A stretch of 5,051 bases of DNA from Rubrobacteraceae bacterium. Lineage in GTDB: Bacteria > Actinomycetota > Rubrobacteria > Rubrobacterales > Rubrobacteraceae. How positions within the stretch are numbered: the first letter of the stretch is position 1; every line of letters starts with the position of its first letter. The notes beneath the pieces are model-generated. The model saw only the letters and a list, made by a program, of their open reading frames with translations. It was not told the DNA's origin and ran no database searches. The stretch spans positions 1 to 5,051 of the forward strand of contig JARDZQ010000181.1 in the NCBI GenBank assembly GCA_029240775.1. The letters run 5' to 3'. Positions 1 through 5,051 of the stretch are shown in pieces. The translations under genes were made by a program, and so were the position numbers.

Positions 1-318
1 TTCGAGCGCGGCCAGGCACGCTCCCAGAGTGCCGCCCGAGGCCCTTCTCGAGCGCTCGACCATTCTCTGGGACCACGGGAAGCCAATGCGGCGCATCTCT
101 TTCTCCGTTAGCGTTCCTGAGGCGACGCGCCGCAGGTAGCCCTCTTCATGGGAGCGCAATATCTCCGCGCCCGAGACCGGGCGGGGCACGATCATCTCCT
201 CGGGTCCGCAGATGCCGGACGCCGCGACTCTCTCGCGCAGCATCGAGTACTTGATCATCGGGAAGCGGTGTCCCTCCGGCAGCGGGAGCACAAAGTGGTC
301 GCTGTAGAAGACCTTCAA
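1..318 (-). CDS. Histone deacetylase family protein, N-terminal part (C-terminus beyond window)
   Basis: This is the first 106 codons of a bacterial histone-deacetylase-like protein (arginase/deacetylase fold, AcuC-related), read right to left; the rest lies left of base 1. Family members are Zn-dependent hydrolases of acetyl-lysine or acetylated small amines. The translation opens MKVFYSDHFVLPLPEGHRFP and continues IKYSMLRERV (residues 22-31). It then has SHEEGYLRRV (56-65), SGTLTEKEMRRIGFPWS (67-83) and ERSRRASGGTL (88-98). This is the usual order of conserved blocks at the start of bacterial HDAC-family proteins. The catalytic HH pair and the Asp/His zinc ligands would lie further on and cannot be checked. 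I chose the TTG at 318-316 because MKVFYSDH matches the typical N-terminus and a GAGAGAG purine run sits six bases upstream (331-325). The frame stays open further upstream without a better start. It diverges from the DUF72 gene. The true substrate is unknown. The family call is secure; the start is likely. Confidence 0.93.
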   Translation of the reverse strand, partial: MKVFYSDHFVLPLPEGHRFPMIKYSMLRERVAASGICGPEEMIVPRPVSGAEILRSHEEGYLRRVASGTLTEKEMRRIGFPWSQRMVERSRRASGGTLGACLAALE

Positions 319-409
319 AGGTTGCTCTCTCGTGGATGCACAGGAGAGAAGCGTAGTACATGGCGCGGCCCCGCGTAAGGATCGCTTTCGCAATGATGGT
401 GGGCGCGCT

Positions 410-1249
410 ATGGTAGCATCCCCCTTTCTAGAAGCCATGGACGAGCCCACACAAGAGCGCCTCTTCGCGGAGAATCCGGGCAGGATCTCACCCCCCGAGC
501 CGGGCCTGTATCTCGGGACCTCCGGCTGGTCGTACGCCGACTGGGAAGGGACTCTGTACCCCGAAGGTCTCCCTGTGGGCTCCAGGCTCGCCGAGTACGC
601 GAAGCACTACGCGACCGTCGAGATAGACTCGACGTACTACGGCACCCCGCGCCGCTCGACCGTGGAGAGGTGGCGCGAGATTTCACCCGAGGGCTTCCGC
701 TTCGCCGCGAAGTTCCCGCAGGAGATCACCCACGATAAGAACCTGGTCGGCACAGACGAGCTGACCCGGACCTTCGTAGACACGATGCGTCTCCTACGCG
801 ACCGTCTAGGTCCTCTCCTGGTACAGCTTCCACCCTCGTTCTCAGTCGAGGGGATGGGGGTACTGGAAGATTTCCTGTCCACCCTCCCGGAGGGCGTCCG
901 TTACGCCGTCGAGGTTCGCCACCGGAGCTGGCTCGGCTCGGACCTTCCGGAGTTGCTGCGCGAGCATGGCGCCGCCCTGACCCTCATCGACTACCCCCGG
1001 ATGCCATGTATGGAAGACGCGACGGCGGACTTCGTCTACATCCGCTGGCTCGGCGACCGGCGGGAGTTCCCCTCGGACCACACCCACCCCAAGCGCGACC
1101 GGACCGGGGATCTCGCATGGTGGGCCGAGAGGATCGAGCACTTTCTCTCGGAGGGCCGCGAGGTCTTCGCCTACGCGAACAACCACTACCAGAACCACTC
1201 CCCCTCGACGCTGGAGCAGTTCCTGGAGATCCTGCGCACAGACCGGTGA
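410..1249 (+). CDS. DUF72 family protein (TIM-barrel-like, function unknown)
   Basis: This encodes a soluble protein of 279 residues from the ATG at 410, belonging to the DUF72 family (YecE-like), which adopts a TIM-barrel-like fold and has no established activity. Visible family blocks are GTSGWSYADW (36-45), EIDSTYYGTP (71-80), FAAKFPQEITHDK (98-110), a GPLLVQLPPSF block, YAVEVRHRSW (165-174) and a C-terminal FAYANNHYQNHSPST (253-267). The length fits the family and no conserved block is missing. No signal peptide or membrane segment is seen. The start is uncertain. ATG 410 has GGTGG seven bases upstream; ATG 437 would give 270 residues and would suit a promoter-like TGGTAGCAT at 411-419; ATG 332 is open but adds a non-conserved tail. 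The stop TGA overlaps the next gene's GTG, so the two are probably translated together. The family call is firm; the function is not known. Confidence 0.94.
   Translation: MVASPFLEAMDEPTQERLFAENPGRISPPEPGLYLGTSGWSYADWEGTLYPEGLPVGSRLAEYAKHYATVEIDSTYYGTPRRSTVERWREISPEGFRFAAKFPQEITHDKNLVGTDELTRTFVDTMRLLRDRLGPLLVQLPPSFSVEGMGVLEDFLSTLPEGVRYAVEVRHRSWLGSDLPELLREHGAALTLIDYPRMPCMEDATADFVYIRWLGDRREFPSDHTHPKRDRTGDLAWWAERIEHFLSEGREVFAYANNHYQNHSPSTLEQFLEILRTDR
411..419 (+). promoter_or_regulatory. Possible extended -10 promoter element near the DUF72 start
   Basis: TGGTAGCAT matches TGnTAnnnT and lies in the divergent region between the HDAC-like gene and DUF72. If it is functional, transcription would begin near base 426 and the DUF72 start would be ATG 437, with a very short leader. 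It would then be incompatible with the ATG 410 start, which this motif overlaps. No good -35 hexamer is visible, so the call is weak. Confidence 0.25.
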
Positions 1250-2037
1250 CGTTACCCGTACTCTTCAGCACCGGTTCCCTCTATCCTTTCGGGCTCGAGC
1301 GGGTCTACTCCTGGGCCGCGGAGTCGGGCTTTGACGGCGTGGAGATCATGATGGACGAGCGCTGGGACACCCACCAGCGCGCCTACCTCGAGCACCTCCA
1401 GGAGAGACACGGAGTGAAGATCCTGGCCCTCCACCCGCCCCTGCGCCGCGGCGCTTGGAACCTCGGACCCGAGCAGACGCTTGTCCGGACCGCCAGGTTG
1501 GCTCACGGCATGGACGTCCCCGTCGTCGTGGCGCATCCCCCGCCTCCGGGTAGGTCGCTGGAGCGCTGGGCCGCAGGCCCGTTACGCGAGGCGCGGGAGC
1601 AGGGCGTCTCGGTAGCTGTCGAGAACATGCCGCGCGCTGAACCCCGCTGCGTATTCAGCATCCAGCGCTACCGGAGCTGCTACCTGCCAGAGCATCTCCT
1701 TGGTCTGGGCGACGTCACCCTCGACACGAGCCACGTCGGGGCGAGCAAGGTGGACCTGATACGCGCCTACTCCACCCTCGCTCCCCAGCTCCGTCACGTC
1801 CATCTCTCCGACTCCGACCTGACCGGCAGAGATCAGCACCGCCTCCCCGGCAAGGGCCTCCTTCCCCTGAGACCGTTCCTCTCCGCCCTGGCGAGGAGCG
1901 ACTATCCCGGCGCCGTCAGCCTGGAGCTCAAGCCCTGGCCCCTCGGCGCTCCGGACCACGACACCATACTGGAGCGGATGCGCGGGGCGCTGGCGTTCGC
2001 CCGCACAGCCCTGGCCGAAGACCCGCGTGCGCGCTGA
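1246..2037 (+). CDS. Sugar phosphate isomerase/epimerase-like TIM-barrel protein (AP endonuclease family 2 superfamily)
   Basis: This 263-residue protein has the xylose-isomerase-like TIM-barrel pattern shared by sugar isomerases/epimerases, IolE/IolI-type enzymes and endonuclease IV. Candidate metal-binding and active-site residues follow the barrel strands: E33 (GFDGVEIM), H63 (LALHPP), H97 (VVVAHPP), E126 (VAVENMP), D160 with H163 (TLDTSHVG), H184 and H186 with D189 (RHVHLSDSD) and E227 (VSLELKP). The E126, D160, H186 and E227 set is the usual divalent-metal quartet of the isomerase branch. The block HRLPGKGLLPLRPF (residues about 198-211) resembles the 'PGxG' loop before the last helices of these enzymes. 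The start is GTG 1246, placed by the GTGA overlap with the DUF72 stop. Longer in-frame reading upstream only shadows DUF72. The substrate cannot be told from sequence. A DNA-repair role is less likely because the full endonuclease IV His-rich three-metal pattern is not obvious. Confidence 0.9.
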   Translation: MTLPVLFSTGSLYPFGLERVYSWAAESGFDGVEIMMDERWDTHQRAYLEHLQERHGVKILALHPPLRRGAWNLGPEQTLVRTARLAHGMDVPVVVAHPPPPGRSLERWAAGPLREAREQGVSVAVENMPRAEPRCVFSIQRYRSCYLPEHLLGLGDVTLDTSHVGASKVDLIRAYSTLAPQLRHVHLSDSDLTGRDQHRLPGKGLLPLRPFLSALARSDYPGAVSLELKPWPLGAPDHDTILERMRGALAFARTALAEDPRAR

Positions 2038-2061
2038 GAACAGATGGTAAGCTCTCTGTTC
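2038..2061. repeat. Perfect 7-base inverted repeat in the gap before the aminopeptidase gene
   Basis: GAACAGA (2038-2044) and TCTGTTC (2055-2061) are exact reverse complements separated by ten bases. The left arm begins immediately after the TGA stop of the upstream gene. The stem has only three G:C pairs of seven, and the following sequence is CACATTT without a clean T run, so it is a poor intrinsic terminator. The spacer contains a TGGTAAGCT element resembling an extended -10 box, which would make the repeat a possible operator for the downstream operon. The repeat itself is seen directly; either role is inferred. Confidence 0.55.
2045..2053 (+). promoter_or_regulatory. Possible extended -10 promoter element for the aminopeptidase-folE operon
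   Basis: TGGTAAGCT fits the TGnTAnnnT pattern of an extended -10 box. It lies 35 bases upstream of the aminopeptidase ATG in the only clear gap before this operon. No convincing -35 box is seen at the normal distance, as that stretch is the coding end of the preceding gene. A similar TGGTAGCAT sits at 411-419 near the start of the other plus-strand unit. Inferred from motif and position only. Confidence 0.35.
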
Positions 2062-2087
2062 CACATTTAGCTAGAGGAGCACGTTTG

Positions 2088-3191
2088 ATGAGAGATGAGC
2101 GTTTGGAGAAGCTGGCGCGGGTCCTTGTGGACTACTCCGTCGAGGCGGGCGAGGGGGAGCAGGTCTTGCTCGCCGGCGGGGCGCCCGCCGAGCCCCTCAT
2201 AAGAGCCGTCTACGCCCGCCTCCTGGACGTGGGAGCCATCCCCATCCCCCAGGTCGCGCTGCCCGGCATACAAGAGCTCTTCTTCGAGCACGCACAGGAG
2301 ATCCACTACCAGAAGACTCCACCAGCCGTCTACGCTGTCTACGAGGGCGCCGACGCCGTCATCTCTATCATGGCACCGCATAATACACGAGCACTTGCGA
2401 ACGTGGACCCGAGCAAGCAGCAGGCATTGGGGAAGCGGGACAAAGCGGTACAGGACATGGTGTTGGCGAAGGACCGGTGGGCGTTGACGCTCTTCCCGAC
2501 GCAGGCGCTTGCGCAGGAGTCCGAGATGGGGCTCGGGGAATACGAGGAGTTCGTCTTCGGGGCGATGGCGCTAAACGAGGACGACCCGGTCCACTTCTGG
2601 CGGGAGAAGGCCGGGGAGCAGGGCCGGCTCATAGAGCGATTGGAGAAGGCGAGAGACGTACGCATCGTCGGACCGGAGACCGATCTTACGCTCTCCATCG
2701 AGGGGCGCAAGTTCTTGAATGGCGACGGGAAGCACAACATGCCGTGTGGTGAGATCTTCACCGGTCCCGTAGAGGACTCGGCTAACGGGGAGATCTACTT
2801 CGGCGTCCCCGCGGCTGTTGCGGGGCGCGAGGTCTCGGGGGTACGGTTCCGCTTCGAGAGTGGGCGGGTCGTCGAGGCGAGCGCCGAGAAGGGGGAAGAG
2901 TACCTTCGGTCCATGCTCGACGCGGACGAGGGGGCGCGCTATCTCGGGGAGCTGGGCATCGGGACCAACTTCGGCATCCCGCGGGCGACCAAGAACATAC
3001 TCTTTGACGAGAAGCTCGGGGGGACGGTGCACCTCGCCATAGGACGCTCCTACGAGAAGACAGGCGGCAAGAACGACTCGAGCGTGCACTGGGACCTCAT
3101 CTGCGACCTGCGCGAGGGCGGCGAGCTCTACGCCGACGGCGAGCTCGTACAGAAGGATGGCCGCTTCCCCGACTACGACTTCGCGGCGTAA
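2088..3191 (+). CDS. M29 family metallo-aminopeptidase (aminopeptidase T/AmpS/PepS type)
   Basis: This 367-residue cytoplasmic enzyme is predicted to remove N-terminal residues from peptides using a two-metal centre, as in aminopeptidase T and AmpS. The expected ligand set is complete in the C-terminal half: E222 in MPCGEIFTGPVEDSANG, E288 in YLGELGIGTN, H315 in GTVHLAIGRSYE, Y322 in the same block, then H334 and D336 in GGKNDSSVHWDLI. The N-terminal half (residues 1 to about 200) is the family's structural domain; it carries ALANVDPSK and the FPTQALAQE stretch. The length is close to the usual 370-410 residues. ATG 2088 is preferred because AGAGGAG (2073-2079) lies eight bases upstream; a TTG directly before it (2085) is possible and would add one residue. 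It is the first gene of a likely four-gene operon ending in folE. There is no signal peptide, so a housekeeping peptide-recycling role is inferred. The peptide preference is unknown. Confidence 0.96.
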   Translation: MRDERLEKLARVLVDYSVEAGEGEQVLLAGGAPAEPLIRAVYARLLDVGAIPIPQVALPGIQELFFEHAQEIHYQKTPPAVYAVYEGADAVISIMAPHNTRALANVDPSKQQALGKRDKAVQDMVLAKDRWALTLFPTQALAQESEMGLGEYEEFVFGAMALNEDDPVHFWREKAGEQGRLIERLEKARDVRIVGPETDLTLSIEGRKFLNGDGKHNMPCGEIFTGPVEDSANGEIYFGVPAAVAGREVSGVRFRFESGRVVEASAEKGEEYLRSMLDADEGARYLGELGIGTNFGIPRATKNILFDEKLGGTVHLAIGRSYEKTGGKNDSSVHWDLICDLREGGELYADGELVQKDGRFPDYDFAA

Positions 3192-3214
3192 GGGGAGAGG
3201 TGCAGGGAGAGACG

Positions 3215-3436
3215 ATGCTCAGGGTCGCCAACGTGAAGGACGAGGCGGCGCTCGAGAGCGTGCGCGACCTACTCGACGTGCTCGGCGTGCACTACGAGCA
3301 CATCCGCTCCGAGCCTGACGAAGATACCTTCCCGCAGACCGCCTACTTCTACGTGCCCGACGGGGCCGCCGACGATGTCGATGCCGCCATCCAGCGGCTC
3401 TCCGAGCAGCACGGCTTCGACGCCGAGGTGCTCTGA
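3215..3436 (+). CDS. Small acidic protein, DUF2007-like (putative)
   Basis: This encodes a 73-residue protein in the middle of the operon. The pattern is strand MLRVANV, helix AALESVRDLLDVLG, strand VHYEHIRSE, a short variable loop, strand TAYFYVP, helix AADDVDAAIQRLSEQHG and final strand FDAEVL. This alpha/beta order, with a VP motif opening the second helix, resembles DUF2007-type small proteins, which have a GlnB-like ferredoxin fold and no firmly known role. The match is by general shape, so the family call is tentative. No cysteine or obvious catalytic residue is present and the protein is strongly acidic. ATG 3215 is chosen because AGGGAGAG (3204-3211) precedes it closely. GTG 3200 would add MQGET and also has a purine run (GGGGAGAG), but that run lies too close to it. 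The gene sits 23 bases after the aminopeptidase stop and 18 before the HAD gene, so co-expression is very likely. A regulatory or partner role is possible but not shown. Confidence 0.8.
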   Translation: MLRVANVKDEAALESVRDLLDVLGVHYEHIRSEPDEDTFPQTAYFYVPDGAADDVDAAIQRLSEQHGFDAEVL

Positions 3437-3454
3437 GGCAGGAAGGTAGGAGGA

Positions 3455-4192
3455 GTGACGAGACGTAGCGGTGGGATCCCCGGCCCGGATCGGGTCACAG
3501 GGCCTCAAGTACGCTACGATGCCGTCTTCCTCGACGTGGACGGCACCCTCCTGTGGGTAGATCTCGACCTCGAGGGGTACGTCGAGGACCTGGCGCCATA
3601 CGCGGTGAACGGGTCCTTGACGGTCGAGAGGGCTGAAAGGCCGGTGTGGGAGGGGCTGCGGCGGCACATAGAGGAGAACATTGAGCACCGCACGGAAGAG
3701 GACCTCGCCGCCTTCAAGCGCCGCAACGCCCAGATAATCGCCGGCCAACTCGGCATCCGGGCGCCGGCGAACGTGCTCGCGGGCGTGGCGGAGCGCAGGA
3801 TCTCCTTCAACCCCTATCCCGAGGCGGAGGCGGTGCTACAGCAGCTAATGGAGATGGACGTGGGGATGTACGTCGTCTCGAACTGGGATCTTAAATTGGT
3901 CGAGGTCCTCGAAGGTCTCGGCTGGATGCACTACTTCGATGGCGTCGTGGTCTCCGCGGTTTCGGGGGTCGAGAAGCCAGATTCCCGGCTCTTCGAGGAG
4001 GCGCTCGAGGTCAGCGGTGTGAAGGGGGAGAGGGCGATCCACGTGGGCAACGACCCCGTGGCCGACGTAAGGGGGGCGGCCGATGCCGGAATCGACACGG
4101 TGCTCGTGAACCGCGGGGGGAACGTGGAGGTGCCCGAGGCCACGTTCGTCGTCAGGGATCTCAGCGAGCTGCCGGACCTGCTGGGGGGTTAG
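3455..4192 (+). CDS. HAD superfamily hydrolase (subfamily IA, phosphatase-like)
   Basis: This 245-residue protein carries all four HAD motifs, so it should be a Mg-dependent phosphatase using an aspartyl-phosphate intermediate. Motif I is FLDVDGTLL, with nucleophile D27 and acid/base D29. Motif II is YVVSNWD, with S142. Motif III is GVEKPDSRLF, with K174. Motif IV is IHVGNDPVADVRGA, with D200 and D204. The cap is a helical insert between motifs I and II (about residues 35-130), typical of subfamily I. The closing GIDTVLVNRGG block is standard for the family. The GTG at 3455 is the only reasonable start in the frame. AGGAGG lies almost against it and GGAAGG (3441-3446) sits eight bases upstream. 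The first 20 residues (RRSGGIPGPDRV...) are extra and look unstructured. The stop lies four bases before folE, so the two are probably co-translated. The substrate cannot be read from the sequence; phosphoglycolate, sugar phosphates, nucleotides or a pterin phosphate are all possible. Confidence 0.93.
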   Translation: MTRRSGGIPGPDRVTGPQVRYDAVFLDVDGTLLWVDLDLEGYVEDLAPYAVNGSLTVERAERPVWEGLRRHIEENIEHRTEEDLAAFKRRNAQIIAGQLGIRAPANVLAGVAERRISFNPYPEAEAVLQQLMEMDVGMYVVSNWDLKLVEVLEGLGWMHYFDGVVVSAVSGVEKPDSRLFEEALEVSGVKGERAIHVGNDPVADVRGAADAGIDTVLVNRGGNVEVPEATFVVRDLSELPDLLGG

Positions 4193-4196
4193 AACG

Positions 4197-4790
4197 TTGT
4201 CCGAGGCGGTGCCCGAAAAGCGTGAGATAGACAGGGAGCGCATCGGGCGAGCGGTGCGCGAGATCCTCATCGGCATAGGAGAAGACCCTGACCGCGAGGG
4301 TCTCCTGGGCACCCCGGAGCGCGTCGCCGACGCCTACGCGTACCTCTTCGCCGGCCTGGACGAGGATCCCACCCATCACCTGGAGGTGGGCTTTATGGAA
4401 TCAGCGCGCGACACCGTCCTCGTCCGGGACATACCGCTCGCGTCGCTGTGCGAACATCATATCCTGCCGTTCATCGGCAAAGTTCACCTCGGCTACGCTC
4501 CGCAGGGTCGGGTCGTGGGCTTGAGCAAGCTGGCACGTCTCGTGGAGGGGTACGCCCGGCGGCCCCAGCTGCAGGAGCGGCTGACGGCCCAGATCGCCGA
4601 CGCCCTCTACGAGAGCCTGGGATCCCGCGGCTCGATCGTCGTGATCGAGGCCGACCACACCTGTATGACGATCAGGGGCATCCAGAAGCCCGGCAGCATC
4701 ACGGTAACGTCGGCAGTGCGGGGGATCTACGAGCAGGACGCGGCGCTTCGCTCGGAGGCGATGACCATGATCTCGCGCGCTACCCGCTAA
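4197..4790 (+). CDS. folE: GTP cyclohydrolase I (FolE)
   Basis: FolE converts GTP to 7,8-dihydroneopterin triphosphate and formate, the first step toward tetrahydrofolate and other pterins; it works as a cytoplasmic homodecamer. The 197-residue product shows the full core: GEDPDREGLLGTPERVADAY near the N-terminus, then LASLCEHHILPFIGKVHLGY with zinc ligands C85 and H88 and catalytic H87, and GLSKLARLVEGYARRPQLQE. It also has IEADHTCMTIRGIQKPGS, with H154 and the third zinc ligand C156, and a C-terminal TSAVRGIYE. All key residues of the zinc-dependent type I enzyme are present, so it is not the FolE2 (type IB) form. TTG 4197 is the chosen start because the GGGGGG run at 4183-4188 lies eight bases upstream; GTG 4209 has only a GAGG two bases away. 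It follows the HAD gene by four bases and ends the operon. No other folate gene is in the window. Confidence 0.98.
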   Translation: MSEAVPEKREIDRERIGRAVREILIGIGEDPDREGLLGTPERVADAYAYLFAGLDEDPTHHLEVGFMESARDTVLVRDIPLASLCEHHILPFIGKVHLGYAPQGRVVGLSKLARLVEGYARRPQLQERLTAQIADALYESLGSRGSIVVIEADHTCMTIRGIQKPGSITVTSAVRGIYEQDAALRSEAMTMISRATR

Positions 4791-4926
4791 AGCGGTTTGC
4801 GAAAGAGTTGCGCATCCGCGGAGCAAGATCTTTGGGAGTCGGGAGCTCGCCTCGCCAAGAGTACCCCTGAAAACCTGATAGCCCAACAACCTCTCTCCCA
4901 AAAGGTCGTACATTCCGCGACCTGCT
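4791..4926. other. Convergent intergenic gap between folE and the ppgK-like gene
   Basis: This 136-base stretch separates two genes that end toward each other. I see no coding signature here: plus-strand reading gives only arginine- and serine-rich out-of-frame peptides. Apart from the hairpin near its right end I find only short imperfect pairings, such as GCGG (4792-4795) with CCGC (4816-4819), and no GC-rich stem with a T run that would stop folE transcription on the plus strand. folE termination may therefore be Rho-dependent or imprecise. Confidence 0.5.
4903..4923 (-). terminator. Possible weak intrinsic terminator of the minus-strand ppgK-like gene
   Basis: AGGTCG (4903-4908) and CGACCT (4918-4923) form a perfect six-base stem with a nine-base loop. 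Read on the minus strand, the hairpin begins three bases after the TAG stop of the ppgK-like gene, and its 3' arm runs into TTTT (CGACCTTTTGGG). The stem is short and the T run is only four bases, so this is a weak terminator at best. Position and orientation are in its favour. Confidence 0.4.
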
Positions 4927-5051
4927 CTAGCCCGGATACTCAGCGGCCTCGACGGTCGCCTTCTCAGGGACACCGGCCAGTGCGGCTCCGGCGATGCCGG
5001 CCTCGTTGAGCATCTCAGCCCGGACAACCTTCGTGCGCGCCGTGAGGTGCG
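4927..5051 (-). CDS. ppgK: Polyphosphate glucokinase-like (ROK family) C-terminal fragment
   Basis: These are the last 40 codons and TAG stop of a minus-strand gene whose 5' part lies beyond base 5051. The peptide contains HLTARTKVVRAEMLNEAGIAGAALAG, read in short blocks: TARTKVVRAEML, then NEAGIAGAALAG. The run RTxVVxAxxxNxAGIxGAA is what I know from the C-terminal end of polyphosphate/ATP glucokinases, which phosphorylate glucose using polyphosphate. Other ROK kinases usually end differently before the AGxxGAA block. A 14-residue acidic tail (VPEKATVEAAEYPG) follows. The catalytic Asp and the phosphate-binding loop lie outside, so activity cannot be checked. Another ROK-family kinase is the main alternative. 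The gene converges on folE and shares no visible functional link with it. Confidence 0.65.
   Translation of the reverse strand, partial: HLTARTKVVRAEMLNEAGIAGAALAGVPEKATVEAAEYPG

Noticed and set aside
148..378. 76-residue plus-strand open frame at the left edge
   Set aside because: It is antisense to the HDAC-family N-terminus, which is strongly recognisable in the minus-strand frame ending at 318.
1006..1245. Upstream extension of the TIM-barrel protein from ATG 1006
   Set aside because: It would overlap 240 bases of conserved DUF72 coding sequence in another frame. The GTG at 1246 gives the normal family N-terminus and a standard four-base overlap.
1582..2064. 160-residue minus-strand open frame opposite the TIM-barrel gene
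   Set aside because: The plus strand carries clear conserved active-site blocks across the same bases, and the minus-strand peptide shows no motif or ribosome binding site.
2571..3089. 172-residue minus-strand open frame inside the aminopeptidase gene
   Set aside because: It is antisense to the metal-ligand region of the M29 gene, has no family signature, and is explained by GC-rich codon structure.
4797..5009. 70-residue plus-strand open frame after folE
   Set aside because: It covers the gap and then runs antisense to the ppgK-like C-terminus. The peptide is low-complexity Arg/Ser/Pro-rich and no ribosome binding site is evident.
4401..5027. 208-residue minus-strand open frame opposite folE
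   Set aside because: It lies antisense to a certain folE gene and crosses the ppgK-like 3' end in a different frame. Its composition is Arg/Leu/Gly-rich with no recognisable motif. Long antisense frames are common in GC-rich DNA.
1..5051. Search by eye for tRNA, rRNA, CRISPR repeats, insertion sequences, riboswitches or phage genes
   Set aside because: I saw no repeated arrays, terminal inverted repeats, transposase motifs, tRNA-like cloverleaf pattern or recognisable riboswitch core. The intergenic gaps are too short to hold most of these.

Overview
The window looks like ordinary chromosomal sequence from a high-GC bacterium. The best guess is an actinobacterium of the Rubrobacter type. This rests on GC-rich third codon positions, frequent GTG and TTG starts, strong GGAG-type ribosome binding sites, and the gene mix (bacterial histone-deacetylase-like protein, DUF72, M29 aminopeptidase, polyphosphate glucokinase-like end). 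The genus is an inference from general character, not from a marker gene. I see no RNA genes, mobile elements, CRISPR arrays or phage genes.

Layout. On the minus strand, 318 to 1 holds the N-terminal third of a histone-deacetylase-family protein whose C-terminus lies outside the window. It diverges from a plus-strand pair: a DUF72 protein (410-1249) and a xylose-isomerase-like TIM-barrel protein (1246-2037). The pair overlaps by four bases. A 50-base gap (2038-2087) follows, with a perfect 7-base inverted repeat that encloses a promoter-like element. A tightly packed plus-strand run comes next: an M29 metallo-aminopeptidase (2088-3191), a 73-residue acidic protein (3215-3436), a HAD-family phosphatase (3455-4192) and GTP cyclohydrolase I, folE (4197-4790). 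A 136-base gap separates folE from the 3' end of a convergent minus-strand gene (5051 to 4927), probably polyphosphate glucokinase of the ROK family.

How the genes may work together. DUF72 and the TIM-barrel protein are very likely co-translated, so their unknown activities may be linked. The aminopeptidase-to-folE run has gaps of 23, 18 and 4 bases and is probably one operon. FolE opens the GTP-to-tetrahydrofolate (or other pterin) route. The HAD phosphatase encoded four bases upstream could supply a dephosphorylation step in that route, but this is a hypothesis from position only. No obviously new multi-gene system is visible. The most interesting points are the inverted repeat at 2038-2061, the HAD-folE pair and the overlapping DUF72/TIM-barrel pair.
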